Below are positions 27,301 to 42,300 of a DNA stretch of 64,000 nucleotides, in pieces. Source of the DNA: Patiria miniata (Eukaryota; Echinodermata; Asteroidea; Valvatida; Asterinidae); the NCBI RefSeq assembly GCF_015706575.1, contig NW_024037050.1:4030001-4094000 (forward strand), given 5' to 3'. The stretch's first letter is position 1, and each line of letters starts with the position of its first letter. A program made the position numbers and the translations under genes. The notes under the pieces are model-generated. The model searched no databases. It was not told where the DNA came from and worked only from the letters and a program-made list of their open reading frames with translations.

Positions 27301-30300
27301 GTAGCCTAAGGTGTGATGAAATAAAAACGACTATTGTTTCTGTCACAAAATGAGTACAAACGGTACTTTTGAGAGCTGTTTTTCAGGTCCTGTTTCGACC
27401 CGAACGTGTAATTTGTGTAAAAGTCGTCGTTGCGGGCAGCAAACAAAACACAGTAAATCGTGACGTTAAACATGACTCGTTTATGCTACTCTGCATCGGA
27501 AGTCCTGTTTATTACGTCACGATTTACTGTGTTTTGTTTGCTGCCCGCAACGACGACTTTCACACAAATTGCACGTTCGGGTCGAAACAGGCATGACAGG
27601 ACTTGAAAAAGAGCTCTCAAAAGTACCTTTTGTACTCATTTTGTGACAGAAACAATAGTCGTTTTTATTTCATCACACCTTAGGCTACATATACCCGAAA
27701 AATGACGGAAATGTCTTTGAGCATTCCACAACCTCTTTAATGATTTTTAATGGCAAATTACAAAGTGCCAAGGTAACAGGGACAGGAAAAATGTCACATT
27801 TTGGACCCTAAATTCATAGAATAACCCACATACTTAATACAAAAAAATATGCAGACTCTGAAAAGAAAAAGAAAAATCACAACGCTCCAGAAAGCTGGTT
27901 AAAACACAGACTCTTTTCAAATCTGCCTCAACCCCCACCCCCCCCCCCCAAAAGAGGAATATCTTGAAATTATGCATCAAGCACCCATTTTGAATCAACA
28001 GGTCAGAGTGTATATTGCCTCCTTCCAAATATATCTCCAACATGGGCTCCTCGATGATGGTGAAAAACAAACCCATCTTTCTAGTTCCTAAAACCCGTGC
28101 ATCGTGATGACGATTGGTGTTACTGAAGTAACACACAAGACCTTATAACAGCTCTACAGACAACCATCCAGTTCAACATGCCAAGATGCAAAAACCCATC
28201 ACAGAGAGAAAGATACTTACTTGAAGAGTGAGGAGTAGAGATAGAAGATGTTGTCGAAGGAAGACGGGAGGATGGTTTATAGGAATAGGAAGAAGGGGAG
28301 GGGTAAGTGGAGGAGGGCGGGGAGGGGTAAGATGAGGGTAAGGGTCTGGACTCTCTACCAGAGGTAGAGGATTTGTACGAGGGTCGGTAAGAGTCCGTGG
28401 AAGGCTTGGTGTAGTCGGGGGAAGGGGTAGACTTATAGGAGGGTGTGGTGGGTTTGCGATAAGAGGAGGAGGGGGCGAGGCGTTCAGTGGGAGGCTTAGC
28501 ATCGCCACCGGAGAGAAGACGTAGAATATCTTCTTCCTCAGCTAGATGAGAGAGGATTAGGAATTGTTCAGAAGGTGACCAGTGAAGAAGAGAACCAGTT
28601 CAGAAGGTGGTTGAGGATGTACCGTAAGTAAAGACTTCACTGAATGAAGACTTAGATTCGAGTTAAATTTTCGTACTTCATTAATCGCTTAATGAGCTGA
28701 TGCCTATCTTCAGCTAGAAGTCTTATGTTAGGTCAAGACTATAGACAGTTTTTGTGGAAAAACACGTAGGTATAAAATTGAAAGGCTATGGCAAGATCTC
28801 TTTGCAGTCATAACATTGGGTAGTGTTTCTGGACAGTTGTTTTGTCGTTTAAGATTCACATGCTGATCAGACTGTACCCAAAAGGTATTTTTGCCCAAAA
28901 GTAAGTTTTGAGATGGTGTCGTGCTACGATACACGAACAAAACCAATACCTGTTTATGAGAGAAAATTTACAAAAGCCAATTATGATCACCCTTTCTCCA
29001 ATCCTGACCCACACATGTTTTTTTTTCTGGGCAGGACACATGAAGATACACCAATAAACCATGCAATTTTGTTAATAACACATTTTTACCACATCACAAC
29101 CTATTTTGACGTAAACCAGACCTGTTCCAAACACAAACAAAAAGTTCTGTCAACAACTACTTTTCCACTACAATACAGATATTTCAATCTCTTACATGTA
29201 CATACCCATACTATTGAAGTTGAATTAATGGTGTAAGGATAATTTTTACAGAACACTGAATTTTACAGGAGCAACAACCCTAGTGTTTGTTCTGGTTGTT
29301 GCTATTTTACCATCGTAATTATCTGAATTCTAAGGATGTAAACAAAGCATTAGAGACAATGGGAGCTAGACCCAGATGGCCAAAAACACTAGTTAATTTG
29401 AGATGGCAAATCGAAACCTTAATTGCAACACTTCAATGCAGTTGAGATGTGTTCATTTTTCCTAGCGAATTCCTAGCATAAATACATCTACTTGCAAAAA
29501 TATGAACAGGCCTTGTATGGTATGTGACTGTCTGAAAAGCTGTTTTCACAATTGAACACAGCTTTCAAATTTCATCTGTTTATCAAAGCATTTAAGCCGA
29601 ATGCTTCTACTTACTAGGTTGACGGGCTGGGCTCGCGTCCTTCGGTTCTGATCTCGGAGGTCTTATTGATGGCTCCGCAGGCCGCGTGGTGTCTTCAGTA
29701 CCTAGGAAAAGGGGCACGGGTATAGGCAAGAAGATTGGATGGAAGACACAAGGGCACACAGACAATGCATGGACAGGAGCATTTCAGAATTTGAAGAAAA
29801 AGAAATGAGAGAAGCAAGAATTGAGAAAGGAGGAAAGGAGGGAAAGAGTAAGACAGGTTAGAACGAAAGATAGTGATGAAAATTGAAATATAAGTTGACA
29901 TAACAGAGAATTAGAAAATGGACAGAAATGCAAGACACAGCGGATCAGAGGGAATAGCAACAAGGACAAGCGAAAAAAAGAACAGACGAAACAGAGAGAA
30001 ATAAACAAGAATTAGGTCTTGAAAACCCTAACAATAAAGTTTCTCACTGTCTGGAATGTTAAAATCAAGGTGCACTGACTGCAAAGTATTAGCAAGATAA
30101 ACCAGAATATAAGGCACAGCTTGTGATGGATTAATGCCACTGCCAACCACAGTATGGCGGGGAGGGATATGGGGGGGGGGGTGTGCACTAGGGGAAATTG
30201 TGAATATCTTTGCAGAAAAGGTGTAGTGCTGTTTACGATAAATATTCATAATTTGTACCACTGCCTTCCATGTTGCATCCCAGCATTTGAAATGTACCCC

Positions 30301-33300
30301 TGATCTTCAGGCCAACATGCATCAGTATACTCCTTATGCTCCAAGAGATTAGCGGCCATGCAATATTATACAAATAATGACTGTTTCTGAGTGCAATGGT
30401 AAGAATAATTTCATGAGGTGAATGAAATCATTCTTTTCATTGCACAAATGTGAAACATTCATTATTTTTTTAAACAATGCCTGAATAAATCCTCATCATC
30501 TGATTGGTAACTTCAACTAGAAAATCGGTATAATCCATGCATGTACAGCATTAGAGCGCAACCAAAACTGTAAGTGTGCAATGGAAGTTCTATTTACCGT
30601 GGAATAGAACTTCTATTTTTGCGCTGCGGCTGGGCAGTGGGTTGGGACGAATAATTCAATGAAAGGTGATCAACGACCCTCCAATAAGATGATGGGGATT
30701 TATTCAGGCATTGTATAAAACCAAATATGCTTTCACGTGCAGGCACCGCTTTGCTCATTGGCAGTCAAATGCAATTGCAGCAAGGTGTCTTGCCTATGGA
30801 CAGACGGTCCTGATCCACTTGGTATGGATTGGACTCTGAACCTGGATTTGAAGCCTTTATCAATCCCTTTACCCAAGTTTTTTTAATTGCAAGAAGGTAA
30901 TCACTTTTTAATATGATGTCAATTAGTAACTTTGTGTTCTTAAACAAGACACTTTTCTGTAACTGCTGTCCTCATCCTAGAACCGTAAAAAGGGACAAGG
31001 GTCACATAATGCACATAATTCGTGGTTTATGGCCCCAAATTAAATGTTGCCCATTCACCTTTTCATCGTACCCGGTAAGTGACATTTTCAACATAACCAA
31101 GGAACACGACTGGTAGTTCTATATCTACCATTAAGTCTGAATGCGACATTTTCAAATGAGCACATTTTTACAACTCCGCATGGTGTAGTTCTTTGATAAT
31201 TTTGTTGGGATGTCCGAACTAGTTTGGGCATCATGAAGCCAATTTGGTTCATACTTGACAAATATTTTTATTGTTATTATTAAATACGTGTACATAAGGC
31301 TGCTATGGCCAGCCATAGGTCCCACAAATGAAAAATGCCACATCGATGACCAAAATCGTCAGGGAAATGATGCTTTATTTCTTTACACCTACATCTTTCC
31401 ATTTTCTAATGAACTGCCAGCCTACATGAAAATGTATTTTTTTTTCTGATTTAAATGAATGCATTGACAGGCATCATGAACAAGGCCAGAAACAGGCAGT
31501 CGATCGTTCCACTACATCTTTTTAAGGTTGTTTTCAATTCATGCAGCCAGACCCGAGACTTAATCGCATGAGCAAAATGAATCAGTAAGATTTGCCTAGT
31601 GCAGTGTGCAAGCAATAGTGCAACCAATTACGGAGGGACCTTGGACCACATGATTTACTCACTGGCTGCTGGTTGGTCAGATTTGACCTCGCCAAACACA
31701 TCGTCGTCCAATGACAAGTCATAGACTTTTTTTATGGGGAAAAAAAGGGGGGAGTGGGGAGTTGGGTGGAAAATGACAAAAATACAAACAGTTGAATAAC
31801 AATTACAATACTTGAATTAAAAACGTGCATGTGGATAATCACAACAAGCACATGCATATTTCGTTGCAGTGCATAAAGCCCGGTTCATACTTCACGCGAA
31901 AGCAAGTGCAAAGCGAAATTCAGGTCGTCAACAATGGTGGACGCGCTTCGAACGTATTGTTGACGTCACAAATTTCGCTTCGCTTTCTTTTTCGCGTGAA
32001 GTATGAACCGGGCTTTAGTGTGTGAAAGATTGTTTGAAGGTGCACTTCAAATTTGAAGAGCAACAATGATCTTGTCTGATTCAGGAATAAAATCAAGATA
32101 TGTTAATTCCAGGCATTCAAAAATTCATATCTCTGATAAACAGGCATGGATTATGTGTTCTGCTGGGTTTTTTTTTCAAAAGAACATGATTCACACATTC
32201 TATTATGGCAACAGCAATAACGTAATGTCAGCTGTGATCTGAAAACAAAATGGTGTCCAGGAACAATTAATGCCAAACTACATGTTCCTGCATGTGCATG
32301 ACATGTGCATGACAAGCATGATATTCTGTGCCAGGACAGACACGTTATAGAGGAATGCTTGTCCTCAAAGAGATTTTTACGGACTCATTGTTTATGGTCC
32401 ATGGACCTTATTCATGAGGAAGCCATTTTGATTGTGTACCCTGAATGCATGTTATAGGCCTAAATTGTGAACAGTTGAATGAGATGGTGCCAGACTATTT
32501 ATGCATTCTAGCCTCACTTTCTTTTCAAATGTGGCTTAAAACATTAGTATGTTTAATCACAAATTTCAAATTATTCATCAGAGCAGACTGGTATTAATTT
32601 GTAATATGTAATTGCTTTCATTTCTCTTCTTAAGTTCCAAAAATGAAGTTTTTGCCTCGCTTTCAATTTAATATGGCCGACTCGTGAATGAAGCCAATCT
32701 GGGTGCTTGGTTAGCCCTTTTTTCAGCATACATGTATTTCAACTTGTTATCCATAACCATGTGAAAATATTAGGCCGCGTTCAACTTACTTTGCTAGGCC
32801 ACCTCACGTGCCTATGGGATTTACTGAACCCACTTCCTGTAAATGTGAGTGTAGCCATGTCTGAATCACATGGCTACGGCTGGAATTACATGCCCACCTA
32901 TGGAAGCCACTGGCTAGTGGCTGCAGTCCCTTCCCATAGACTTGTGTGTTAATGCCAGCCGTAGCCATGTGATTCCGTCACAGCCTTACTACTGGCCATA
33001 GCCTCTAATTCAGACACAGCCCAAGTTTTGCAAAATAAAGTTGACGAGTGCTTGTGGCATTGGCAAAAATGCAACTTGCATGGAATCTTCTGTAGCTTTG
33101 CCGCATGTGCTTTGTACATGTACATGTGCTTGTCATAAAATTGCATCCAAACTATTCAAATATTTTCTACACTGCAATCCACATGCACAGGCTTGTAAAC
33201 AAAAATATCCATCAAGTCTTCAAGAAGTTTACATCTCACACAATAGTATCAATCAACTTTGATTTCAAAGGCTTCCAATGATTAGTACATGTATACTGCT

Positions 33301-36300
33301 ACTTAAAAATGGATCATCTGTGTACACATGTAAATGTAATGTCTTTGTGGCATGCGTGTCTAGGGAAAAGCTTCCAGACCTGTAATATGAATGAGGTTAT
33401 CCCTGTAAAACAAATCAGTTAATCATGGCTATTAAAAACTAGAAACTGAATGAGATGACACTCCATGCTTCCAAACCACGCGTTGATCACTCCATGCCGA
33501 CAGAAGCAGACATGGCAGAGCCAGGAAACCAAAGTGTGGGTGCCTATCCTTCATTGGCAACACCCCCAGAAGAAAAAAGATTTTTAAGATGCAGTTTCTG
33601 CGATTGACAAGTTTTTGCCAATATGCAAATTCATGGCTTTACGCCGTTAAAACCTGTACATCATTTGCATCAGTGAATCTGGGCTGCTCAATCTGTAAGA
33701 CTGAATGGGACCACTCCTTTTATAATTACCCACGAGTAAATCTTTCGAATATTTTAATTTTCCACAAGCATCAGATTGCAGGACAGTAAATAGGCCCAAA
33801 ATTGGGCAGCAAAATCACAATTTGTGTGCTGTCACTATTACTGCTTGCGGGGGGACTTTTTGGTGGCCAGGAGGCCTTGCATTTGTGGGTTTGATGCAAT
33901 GAAAGAACCAAGCTCTAAACTGTAACTTTGAGCTTGTATTACTGACAAAGTTGGATGAAATTACAATTGAGGAGTTGCTCTATTGGAGGGACCATTTTTG
34001 CAATGAGCTTCAGGACTCTTGCTAAGGGCCCTGTCACACTTCTGCGTATCCTAATTCCTTATGAGTTGCGCATTGACATTTTTTTCATACGCAGTCGTAC
34101 GCACAATACGCACCTCATATGCATCTCTATCGTTTTGTGTAGGTTTTATGTACGCAGATATACGCATGGTACGGCCCAGTATGCAGGATAGTTTTGGGCA
34201 TGCACAAAACTACGCTGCGTACGCTGTTACGCAGGTCATAAGTTATAAATACGCAGCGCATCGGTCCCGCATCGGTCGAGTGCATTACGAGTACGCTATG
34301 CAGGCACGGATCCAGGATTTCTTTCGACGGGGGGCACACCTTTAGAGCATTTGCTCTAAGGACTAATGTAGTTAGCGCGAAGCCCTTACGGCGTGGGGTC
34401 CGGAGCCCGCTTAAGGGCCCCGGGAAATTTTGTATCATAGATGCTCCGTGGTGCATGCTGAGGCGATTCCTGGCCCCTTTCCTCCTGAATTATCAGCACT
34501 GCATACTGACCTATTCGCAGCCCGAAAAATAATGCTGTGCACTGCATACAGAACTCATACGCATCTCATACGCAATGGATGCGCTGAATTCGTTACTTGT
34601 ACGCTAGATGTGCGTCGCACATAAGTCAAAGTGATCAAAACATTTCGACGTTAATGGAGCGTATGGCTGCGTATTGAAAATTTTTGATAAGGAACTCATA
34701 AGGAATTAGGATACGCAAAGGTGTGACAGGGGCTTTAGGTTATCAACCATCATCTTTGAAGGGAAACATCATTAAAAAGTTGTTGCTTTCATTTGATGTT
34801 TCTTGAGAATTCCTCCTCAATCTTTTTACTTGAAGGTATCATTATTGGTGCTAACGGTATGGCGACATACTGGCCTGCACCCCTCTGGCCAACCCTTTAA
34901 GTCTCATACCGAGATTGTTTAAGTCTAGGATTCACACAATCGGACCCTTTAACCAGTGTTTTCTGTGCATATGTGTACTCAAAGTACAGATGTGTGCTCA
35001 AAGCCTAACTGTTAAGTATATTGTACTGAAAGGATTACATGAAAGTTGATGTCCCCCCCCCCCACTTCCAACACTGGTTCCTGGCTCCACCCCTGCTTGA
35101 CAGCATGACTCACTGCCAGTTCTCCTGGTTTCTGGCTGCTTGGCGACAGGGCTGGCTGTGGGCTCCGAGCTTGACTGCGAGGATTGTCTTGGCTTGTCAA
35201 CTGGACAAGTTAAGAAAAATGTATCATCACTGATCGTTTGTGCATAGACCCTTTCCACTTTCCATCTTTGAGGTGTACATTTCTGTTCCATCGGATACGC
35301 AAAAGTACCGGTAGATATCGTTGTGTGTTCGTTGTTACTGATTTGTAATTATAACAAAAGTACCTAAAAGATGGCTGCTGAAAAGCAAAGGATCTATTGG
35401 GTCACTCTGATCAGAAGGAAAAATCAATTTATGACTAATTACAATGTAAAAGCAAGCTGCTGAGTGTAGTACAAGCAATGTGCCAATTCATAAAAATAAA
35501 AAATAAAAAACTCCGCATGCTCTTCAAAGGAGAAAAAAGGAAATTGGTAACAAAATACATGTATTAACATCTCATCTAGCTATTGACAACTGATGAGACT
35601 GAAAATTATATTAGTTTGGATGGCAAAGGAAGAAAACAAGAAAGTAATCCATTTAAAATGCATTTTCATTCTTCACAAGGGAACTTTGAAGGGTGGCAGA
35701 AACCATTCGCATAAAACACTGTGGAACATCCTGAAATTTCCTCACTGAGAACATTCAGGGGAAGTTTGAACCTGACCGTGAAAGTCAAAGTGAAACTCCA
35801 TATGAATTTCTATGGGCTTGACCCTAACCACCCCATTTAGTCAAGAATTTTATGAGGAAGGAAGGTATAGCCAAGCCACTGTAACTTTACATGGGATTTG
35901 ATGTTATTTGAAAGATTTCAGTACAAAGAGTGTGCCATTCGATTCTTGCACAGCGGTGGATTTTGGCAGATTCAGGAATGTTCCCAGCTGCTGTGGTAGT
36001 TTTACTTGATCTGTTGATTTGCACACAGGAAGGGTCATGATCACACAGTGGGTGCAAGCGGGTATGTGATATAAATTAACAATTCAAAATAGAGTGTGTT
36101 TAGGAAGGAAAACGGGTACAACTGGGTTCATATGATGAATTAGTAAGAATGACCTTCAACTTGACTGATGGTAGGAAAGACAAGTGTTTAGATAACCATT
36201 GTCTCAAGTTTGGCCATCCAGTTTATTTTCAAAGTATTTCCAAACTTTGAGAATTTCCAATTGTTATTTTCATTTCTGGAAATCTGACTTTCACTGATGC

Positions 36301-39300
36301 AGCCTTGGCGTGGGTTTTGGTCTTGTGAACATGGGTCCGTGATTCATGTGAAATAGTAAATTCAATGAAAGATTCAATAAGTTGGGTCACAAATGATGTG
36401 AGCGTTAGATGACATTAAAGATTTTTAGAAGCAACACTTGGCTGTGGGGAATTATGGAGGAAAAAAATGGGGGAAATATACACTCAGGAAGTTCATGCAG
36501 AACACTGCACACCTTAATCGAGTTTAACAAATTCCTCCACATAAAGTCTAACACAGGATAGAACAATGTTTGATTTTTGTTCTGATAAAAAAATGCATTA
36601 AGTTTACTCCTTGAAATAAAAAGAAGACATTCATGACTAAGAAGCCAACTTATGTACATGTAAACAAAAATGAGGACAAGCCCCCAAACCAATGTTTGGC
36701 ATGTTTAATATACCAAAAAATGGGGAGAAGGGAGGAGAAATGGTTACACAATCAAAGCTGGATATTAATTGTACAATAAAAGCAATCATAAGACTTTAGA
36801 GCAATCATTACAACTGCATTCTTGAGTCACTTCTGTACATGCCAGTGTTTGTACTTACAGTGTTGTAGAGACCTATTACCCTTAGGTATCTCAATAGGCT
36901 GCGGGTTGGCTCGATTGAGCCATTCTGGTGATCGGAAAAAAACACAAGGCCTTTCAACTTAGTAACAAGTACAGTATGCAAGCTATGCAGCAGGATACAG
37001 TAGTACATACAGTATTACACACACCTTGAAGGTACATGTACATGGTTTTAAGAGAGATCTTGCTTTATTGTTTCATAATCCTAGGATACCAATGTAAGAT
37101 GAAGTGCACATGTGCCGACAAGTGGATCAAGTGATACAGCTATTGCTTTTTAATATGTAATCTACATACATGTACCTGTATAACATGTTCAGCATGTGAA
37201 GCTTATACAAGTATCTTTTAGACCATTACAAACCGACTCACTGAAGGAACAAGTACCAAGTGGTACAAATCACGGCGGTTCCACGAACAGTACTACCTCG
37301 AATTTGGCAATGCAATGGCGCATGATCAAATATGCAAATTAGACGCATGCGCATCAGTGTCACAAAGCTGTAGGTATTCCATAGAAACTCACTGCCAAAG
37401 CTGTGATACATGCGTAGCATTATCATACACCCCATGTAAAGTGTCCACCAACCAACTAACGAACTAACCCACCAACCAACCAACCTAAGCAGCTCAAGCC
37501 CATGGCGTGTTTCACACCGCGGTGGGAAAAAAGGGCATACATGAGATTATACATGTATCTCAAGTCTGCCTCTAAGTTTATGTTGTTTTGTGAATGCTTA
37601 GAACCAAAATTGTAGATCAAGGAAATACATGTATCAAATAATTGTAGACAAGTGTGGATATTTCTTTGTAACCTGTTGTATTGAAAGAAGGGACCTAACT
37701 TACTGCTAGCTGATTCATCCTTGCCGTACAGCAAAGGTGAAGCCAAAAAGGTCTCTGTAGGGGCAAAATGTACAGTATGGGTAAATATAATCTGGACACA
37801 GGTACAGGCATATGGCAGTTGATGTCACACCATGCAATACATGAACACGCATTCACACACCATATTATCGGGAAGCATGAGGATCCACAATGCCGTTCAG
37901 TTTGACATCAAACTCTTTTCCGAAATACAAAATGAGAAGAACTCCTTTTCACATCATGATGACTATCTATCAGAAGGAATCAGTTTTCTTTGCAAAATAT
38001 ATCCCCAAAAAATCCCATGTCAGTCTTTCATAGGATCGGGCGAGAAAGATAATTCCTTATAGGTGTCACAACAAACATCAAATAGCAGGAACACTCGAAA
38101 CGAATTCAGAATAAGTTATTTGAATTCAAGAAACTCCATTCACAACGGCCTCTTCATCTGACTGTTAGGACTCAATCTCATGGCAACTTAGGATGACATA
38201 ATGTAAATGCCAAATAATTAAGACACTGAAAACTATTAATACTGAAAATATTCAAAGTTCAAACTACAAAAACATTAGCAACTTGCAATTGTGCATTTAC
38301 ATGAAACACACATCAGACTGTGCAAAACATTAACAACATGACCTACACAGAAATGAGGTCATGATGACAATGTAACAACAAAACAGACGTTGACAAAACG
38401 CGATGCATTCTATACTTGTTCATGTACCAACCAATTTGCACAACAGAAGCTCAACTTTGCGAGATAACCCTCAGCTAATGTCTCAAACAGATGCACATTT
38501 CTCAATCTCAATCTTTTTCACTGACAACAAAATACATCAGCACGCTGGTGTCACATAATGCAAGGCCCGATTCATAAGTTCCGTTAGTTAACAAAATCAA
38601 CCAACTTCAAACCATGCAGACCATGATGCATGAGAAATGTGTACTCACTGTAAGGGGTCAACACTGTGTCTGTGCTACGGGCTGACCATGGACCTGACGG
38701 ACAGTAAAGCACAATACACCACTTGGAATTGTCCTTATAAATAACTCAGACACCATACATTATTACACTGTGCATATAGATACATTTTCTGATCACCTCA
38801 ACTTATTTTAGAACAGGTGACAGGACTTTTTATAGGTTTGAAGTCAAGGTGAAACCTTTTTATACTACAATCATACACGTATTATGCAACATTAAGGCAG
38901 TTGTGTTTTTTTTTTCAAGTCTTCTAAGCATCATCGATATCAGAATTTTCAATAATCGATATATCGGAATCCAATATCGAGAATATTTGATATATCGATT
39001 ATCCTATGTCATAAAGATGATACTTTGATTAATTTAAAAAAAAATAAAAAAAAAATAAAATGCTCAGTCCCAATTTTCCACGGCTTTCTCTAGAGCATAT
39101 TGCTCAAGATTTTTAAAACAAATCTCAGCTTTGTCCAAAATAGGAGGTTTACGGTTCTACATAAAGGGGGTTTGTCCTTAAATCAGCAAAATACATTTAA
39201 TTGTCATGCAAGATTGTTCAGAATTCCTTCCTGTGACGTTTGACATATCTGTATGCCATGCACTACTCACTGGATGAGGATGTACTCGTGCGCTGACTAG

Positions 39301-42300
39301 CAGCAGATCTTCTGTTTCTGGGAGTGTCTTCAATGAATAAATTCAACAAGACATGACTTTAAAATGCTTGGTTTTTTTTAACACGTAATAGTTTTTATTT
39401 GTGAAAATATTTCCAATATAGACATGAACTGTACTGCACTCAGCAGAACTCAACAAAAAGTAGAACTCACCAAAAACTGAACTACCCAAGAAAACATTGG
39501 ACAAAAGTTGGTTGTTAGCTCTTACATGTATTTTGCAAGCTCAACTGGTCTCTTATTTTCAAAAACAGTTTACTTAAATCCTTGCGCACATCTTTTTGAT
39601 TTTACCAGTTCACTGGATCTACCTCACACTGGTACGTTTTTTTCATCGTTGTGGTTAGACCGCAACGTTACCTGCACAAATGCCCCATTCCGTTCTATAA
39701 TCGATCACATGATGATCAGTCACATGATGACCAGTCACATGATGAAAAAATGGCAGCCGTCAATTTTGAATCATGTGACTTCCTTCGTGAACCTGATTGG
39801 TTAACATAAATATCACATCCGGTAAAATCGGAGTGCTGCCCGCACACCTTTCCGGTGACATCGGATCCGGTGAAATCAGATGCGAAAAACTCAAACATGT
39901 TTGTAATTTGTATCCGGTCAGATCGGTCCGAATTTTCAGCACACACCTCTGTACGATGGCCCGATGATCCGGTGCACCGGTCAAATTGGAAAGGTGTGTG
40001 TCAGCTTTAGTCTTAAAACTCAAGCAACAATAACTTCTGAAAACAACTCAATCTATCACAACAATGAAACAATGGACAAAATCTGACAATGTACAATGCA
40101 ATGCAATAGAGAATGCATTCATGTACAAAATGTCATTTCCAACAACTGTCATGCTTCAAATTGCAACTGAACATATATTTTTTTAAATACATTGCAAAAC
40201 ATGACGGCAACAATGAAAATATAAAGCTTCTCATTCAAATCTGAAAAAAAAATTCCACAATGATGAAAAACATCAAGCAATATATTGTACATGTACAAGA
40301 CACCATTTTCAAATGTTAAACTATCAACAATGATCAGTTGAACAAATGTTGTTAAATGAAAATCAAAACAATGTCGTTTGAACATGCTTAACATAAGGAA
40401 AACAGATCATGCTCAGAATGTAGTCAACATGGATCCAATCAATGTTCCTGCATGCACTGGCTTTTAAAAAAAAGCTTCAACAAAACTTTAAACACCAGAC
40501 TTTAAAGATCATGCTAATATTGTGCATGACTTCATGCCAACAATGTAGATCTACTCACAGACAGGCCCCGGTGGCTGGTCGTGCACACTCTTGAAGCGAA
40601 ATTTGGGTTTATCTGATTCCAGCCTCCAGTGAGGTGTGTGGACTTCCTCACCTGACAGCGACCTCTGACCTTTGTCCTCTGCCCTCCTCCTTCGAGCCAG
40701 CTTCTCCCCTGCTGCCTCATCCTCAGGGACTTCTCTAAATCTCCGATGGAACGATTGGGAGGCATTCTGATTCCTGTTTAGCTCTTCTCCAGAGGGTCCT
40801 GGGACACCTCTGCTCAATATAGCTAGGACATCTTCGTCATCCTCCTGCTCTTGTCTTCTTGTCTTTCCTCTGTCTTTCCTGCTCTCTTTCACGGTGTCAT
40901 GGAGCTTGGTCTGACTTGGTTGATCTTGAACAATCTCTTGTTTACTGCTTTGAGACGTGGCGATTGAATGACTAATCCTACTTTCAGGTTCAGAAACGGG
41001 AGGCACAATGCCCTGGCTCAGTATTGACATTAAGTCATCTTCCTCTTCTTTCTCTGAGACTTCATCTCCCATTACCCCTTTTCTGTTATCCTTGTCTTCA
41101 TGAACATCAACAGGCACAGGCTCAAATCCTTGACTGAGCATAGCTAAGACATCCTCCTCCTCGTTCTCTTTAGAAACTTGGAGTCGTTTCTTCTTGTCAT
41201 CGTTCTTTCTGACCTCTTTAGATACTAAAGCAGGAGCAAGACCCTGGCTCAGCATTGACAAAATGTCTTCATCTTCTTCATCTTGTTTACCTGCAGATTT
41301 CCTCAGTGCTGTTAACTCATCATTCTCATCCTTCTGATGAGTCTTTGGGGTCAATCTTGAATCTGGTCTACCTGTGATCCCAGCCTTCTGGACGAATGTG
41401 GTCTTGGCTACCGTCTGAGAGCTTAGTGATCCGCCTGTACCAGGCTTGGCAGGTGATTCATAGTATGTCTGCACAAATTTGTCATCTTGTGGTAGCTCCT
41501 TCACAGATGAATTGAGATCATCGGCTAAGCTCTCCCCATCAGAGTCATCGGCAAGTTCTGACACATCAGCTTCAGTGTCAGAACCACCAGGGGAATACTC
41601 AGCTGCTGGATTGTCTCCTTCAGGAGCAAGACTTAGACACCCCAGACTGAGTAATGCCATGAGATCTTCTTCATCATCCTCGACAGGCTGTTCTTTCCTA
41701 GGAGGATCCCTATTGTGTGATTGTGCAAACTTGCTACCGCTAGTTGGTGGAAGGCCGGTCTCCTTCATGACTCTCGTCACAAGTTCATCTTTTGGTATTT
41801 CCTTGGGCGGCAGCTCATCTTCACCAGTGAAGGTGTCATCCAATTCAGATGAAGAACATCTTGTTTCCCCCTCACTAAGCCAAGACACTTCATCTTGTTC
41901 CTTATTATCAACAGCAAGCTGATTTTTCGCAGCATCACCAGCGGAGACATCTCCCACACTAAGAAGCATCAGAACATCCTCCTCATCCTCCAAGTCTCTC
42001 CTGTTGTTTCTACCCAATGAAGCACTCATACGTTTACCGGCTGTATCACTGTCGCTAGATTTCATTGATGTCACAGATACTTCTGAAGACAGGAAAAATT
42101 TTGGCCGGTTAATCTTCTTTCCTAAAGCAGCATCCTCTGCAACAGGAGTGTGGGAATCTGCATCCTCCTCAGATGGAAGAGTCAGGTACCCTTCGGAATC
42201 AGAGACATTGATAAGATCTTGTTCTGCATCGCTGCCTTCTGTGGTTGGAGTAACAGAGTAGTAAGCAGCTAGTGATGATGTGGAGGAGGAGGGGTATATA

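Noticed and set aside
36863-36930. Possible FHOD exon on the minus strand ([16 protein letters not shown] frame)
   Set aside because: It has a plausible acceptor (cagaatgg context) and donor gtaagt but would leave in phase 0, breaking the phase-1 run shared by all neighbours. No family similarity.
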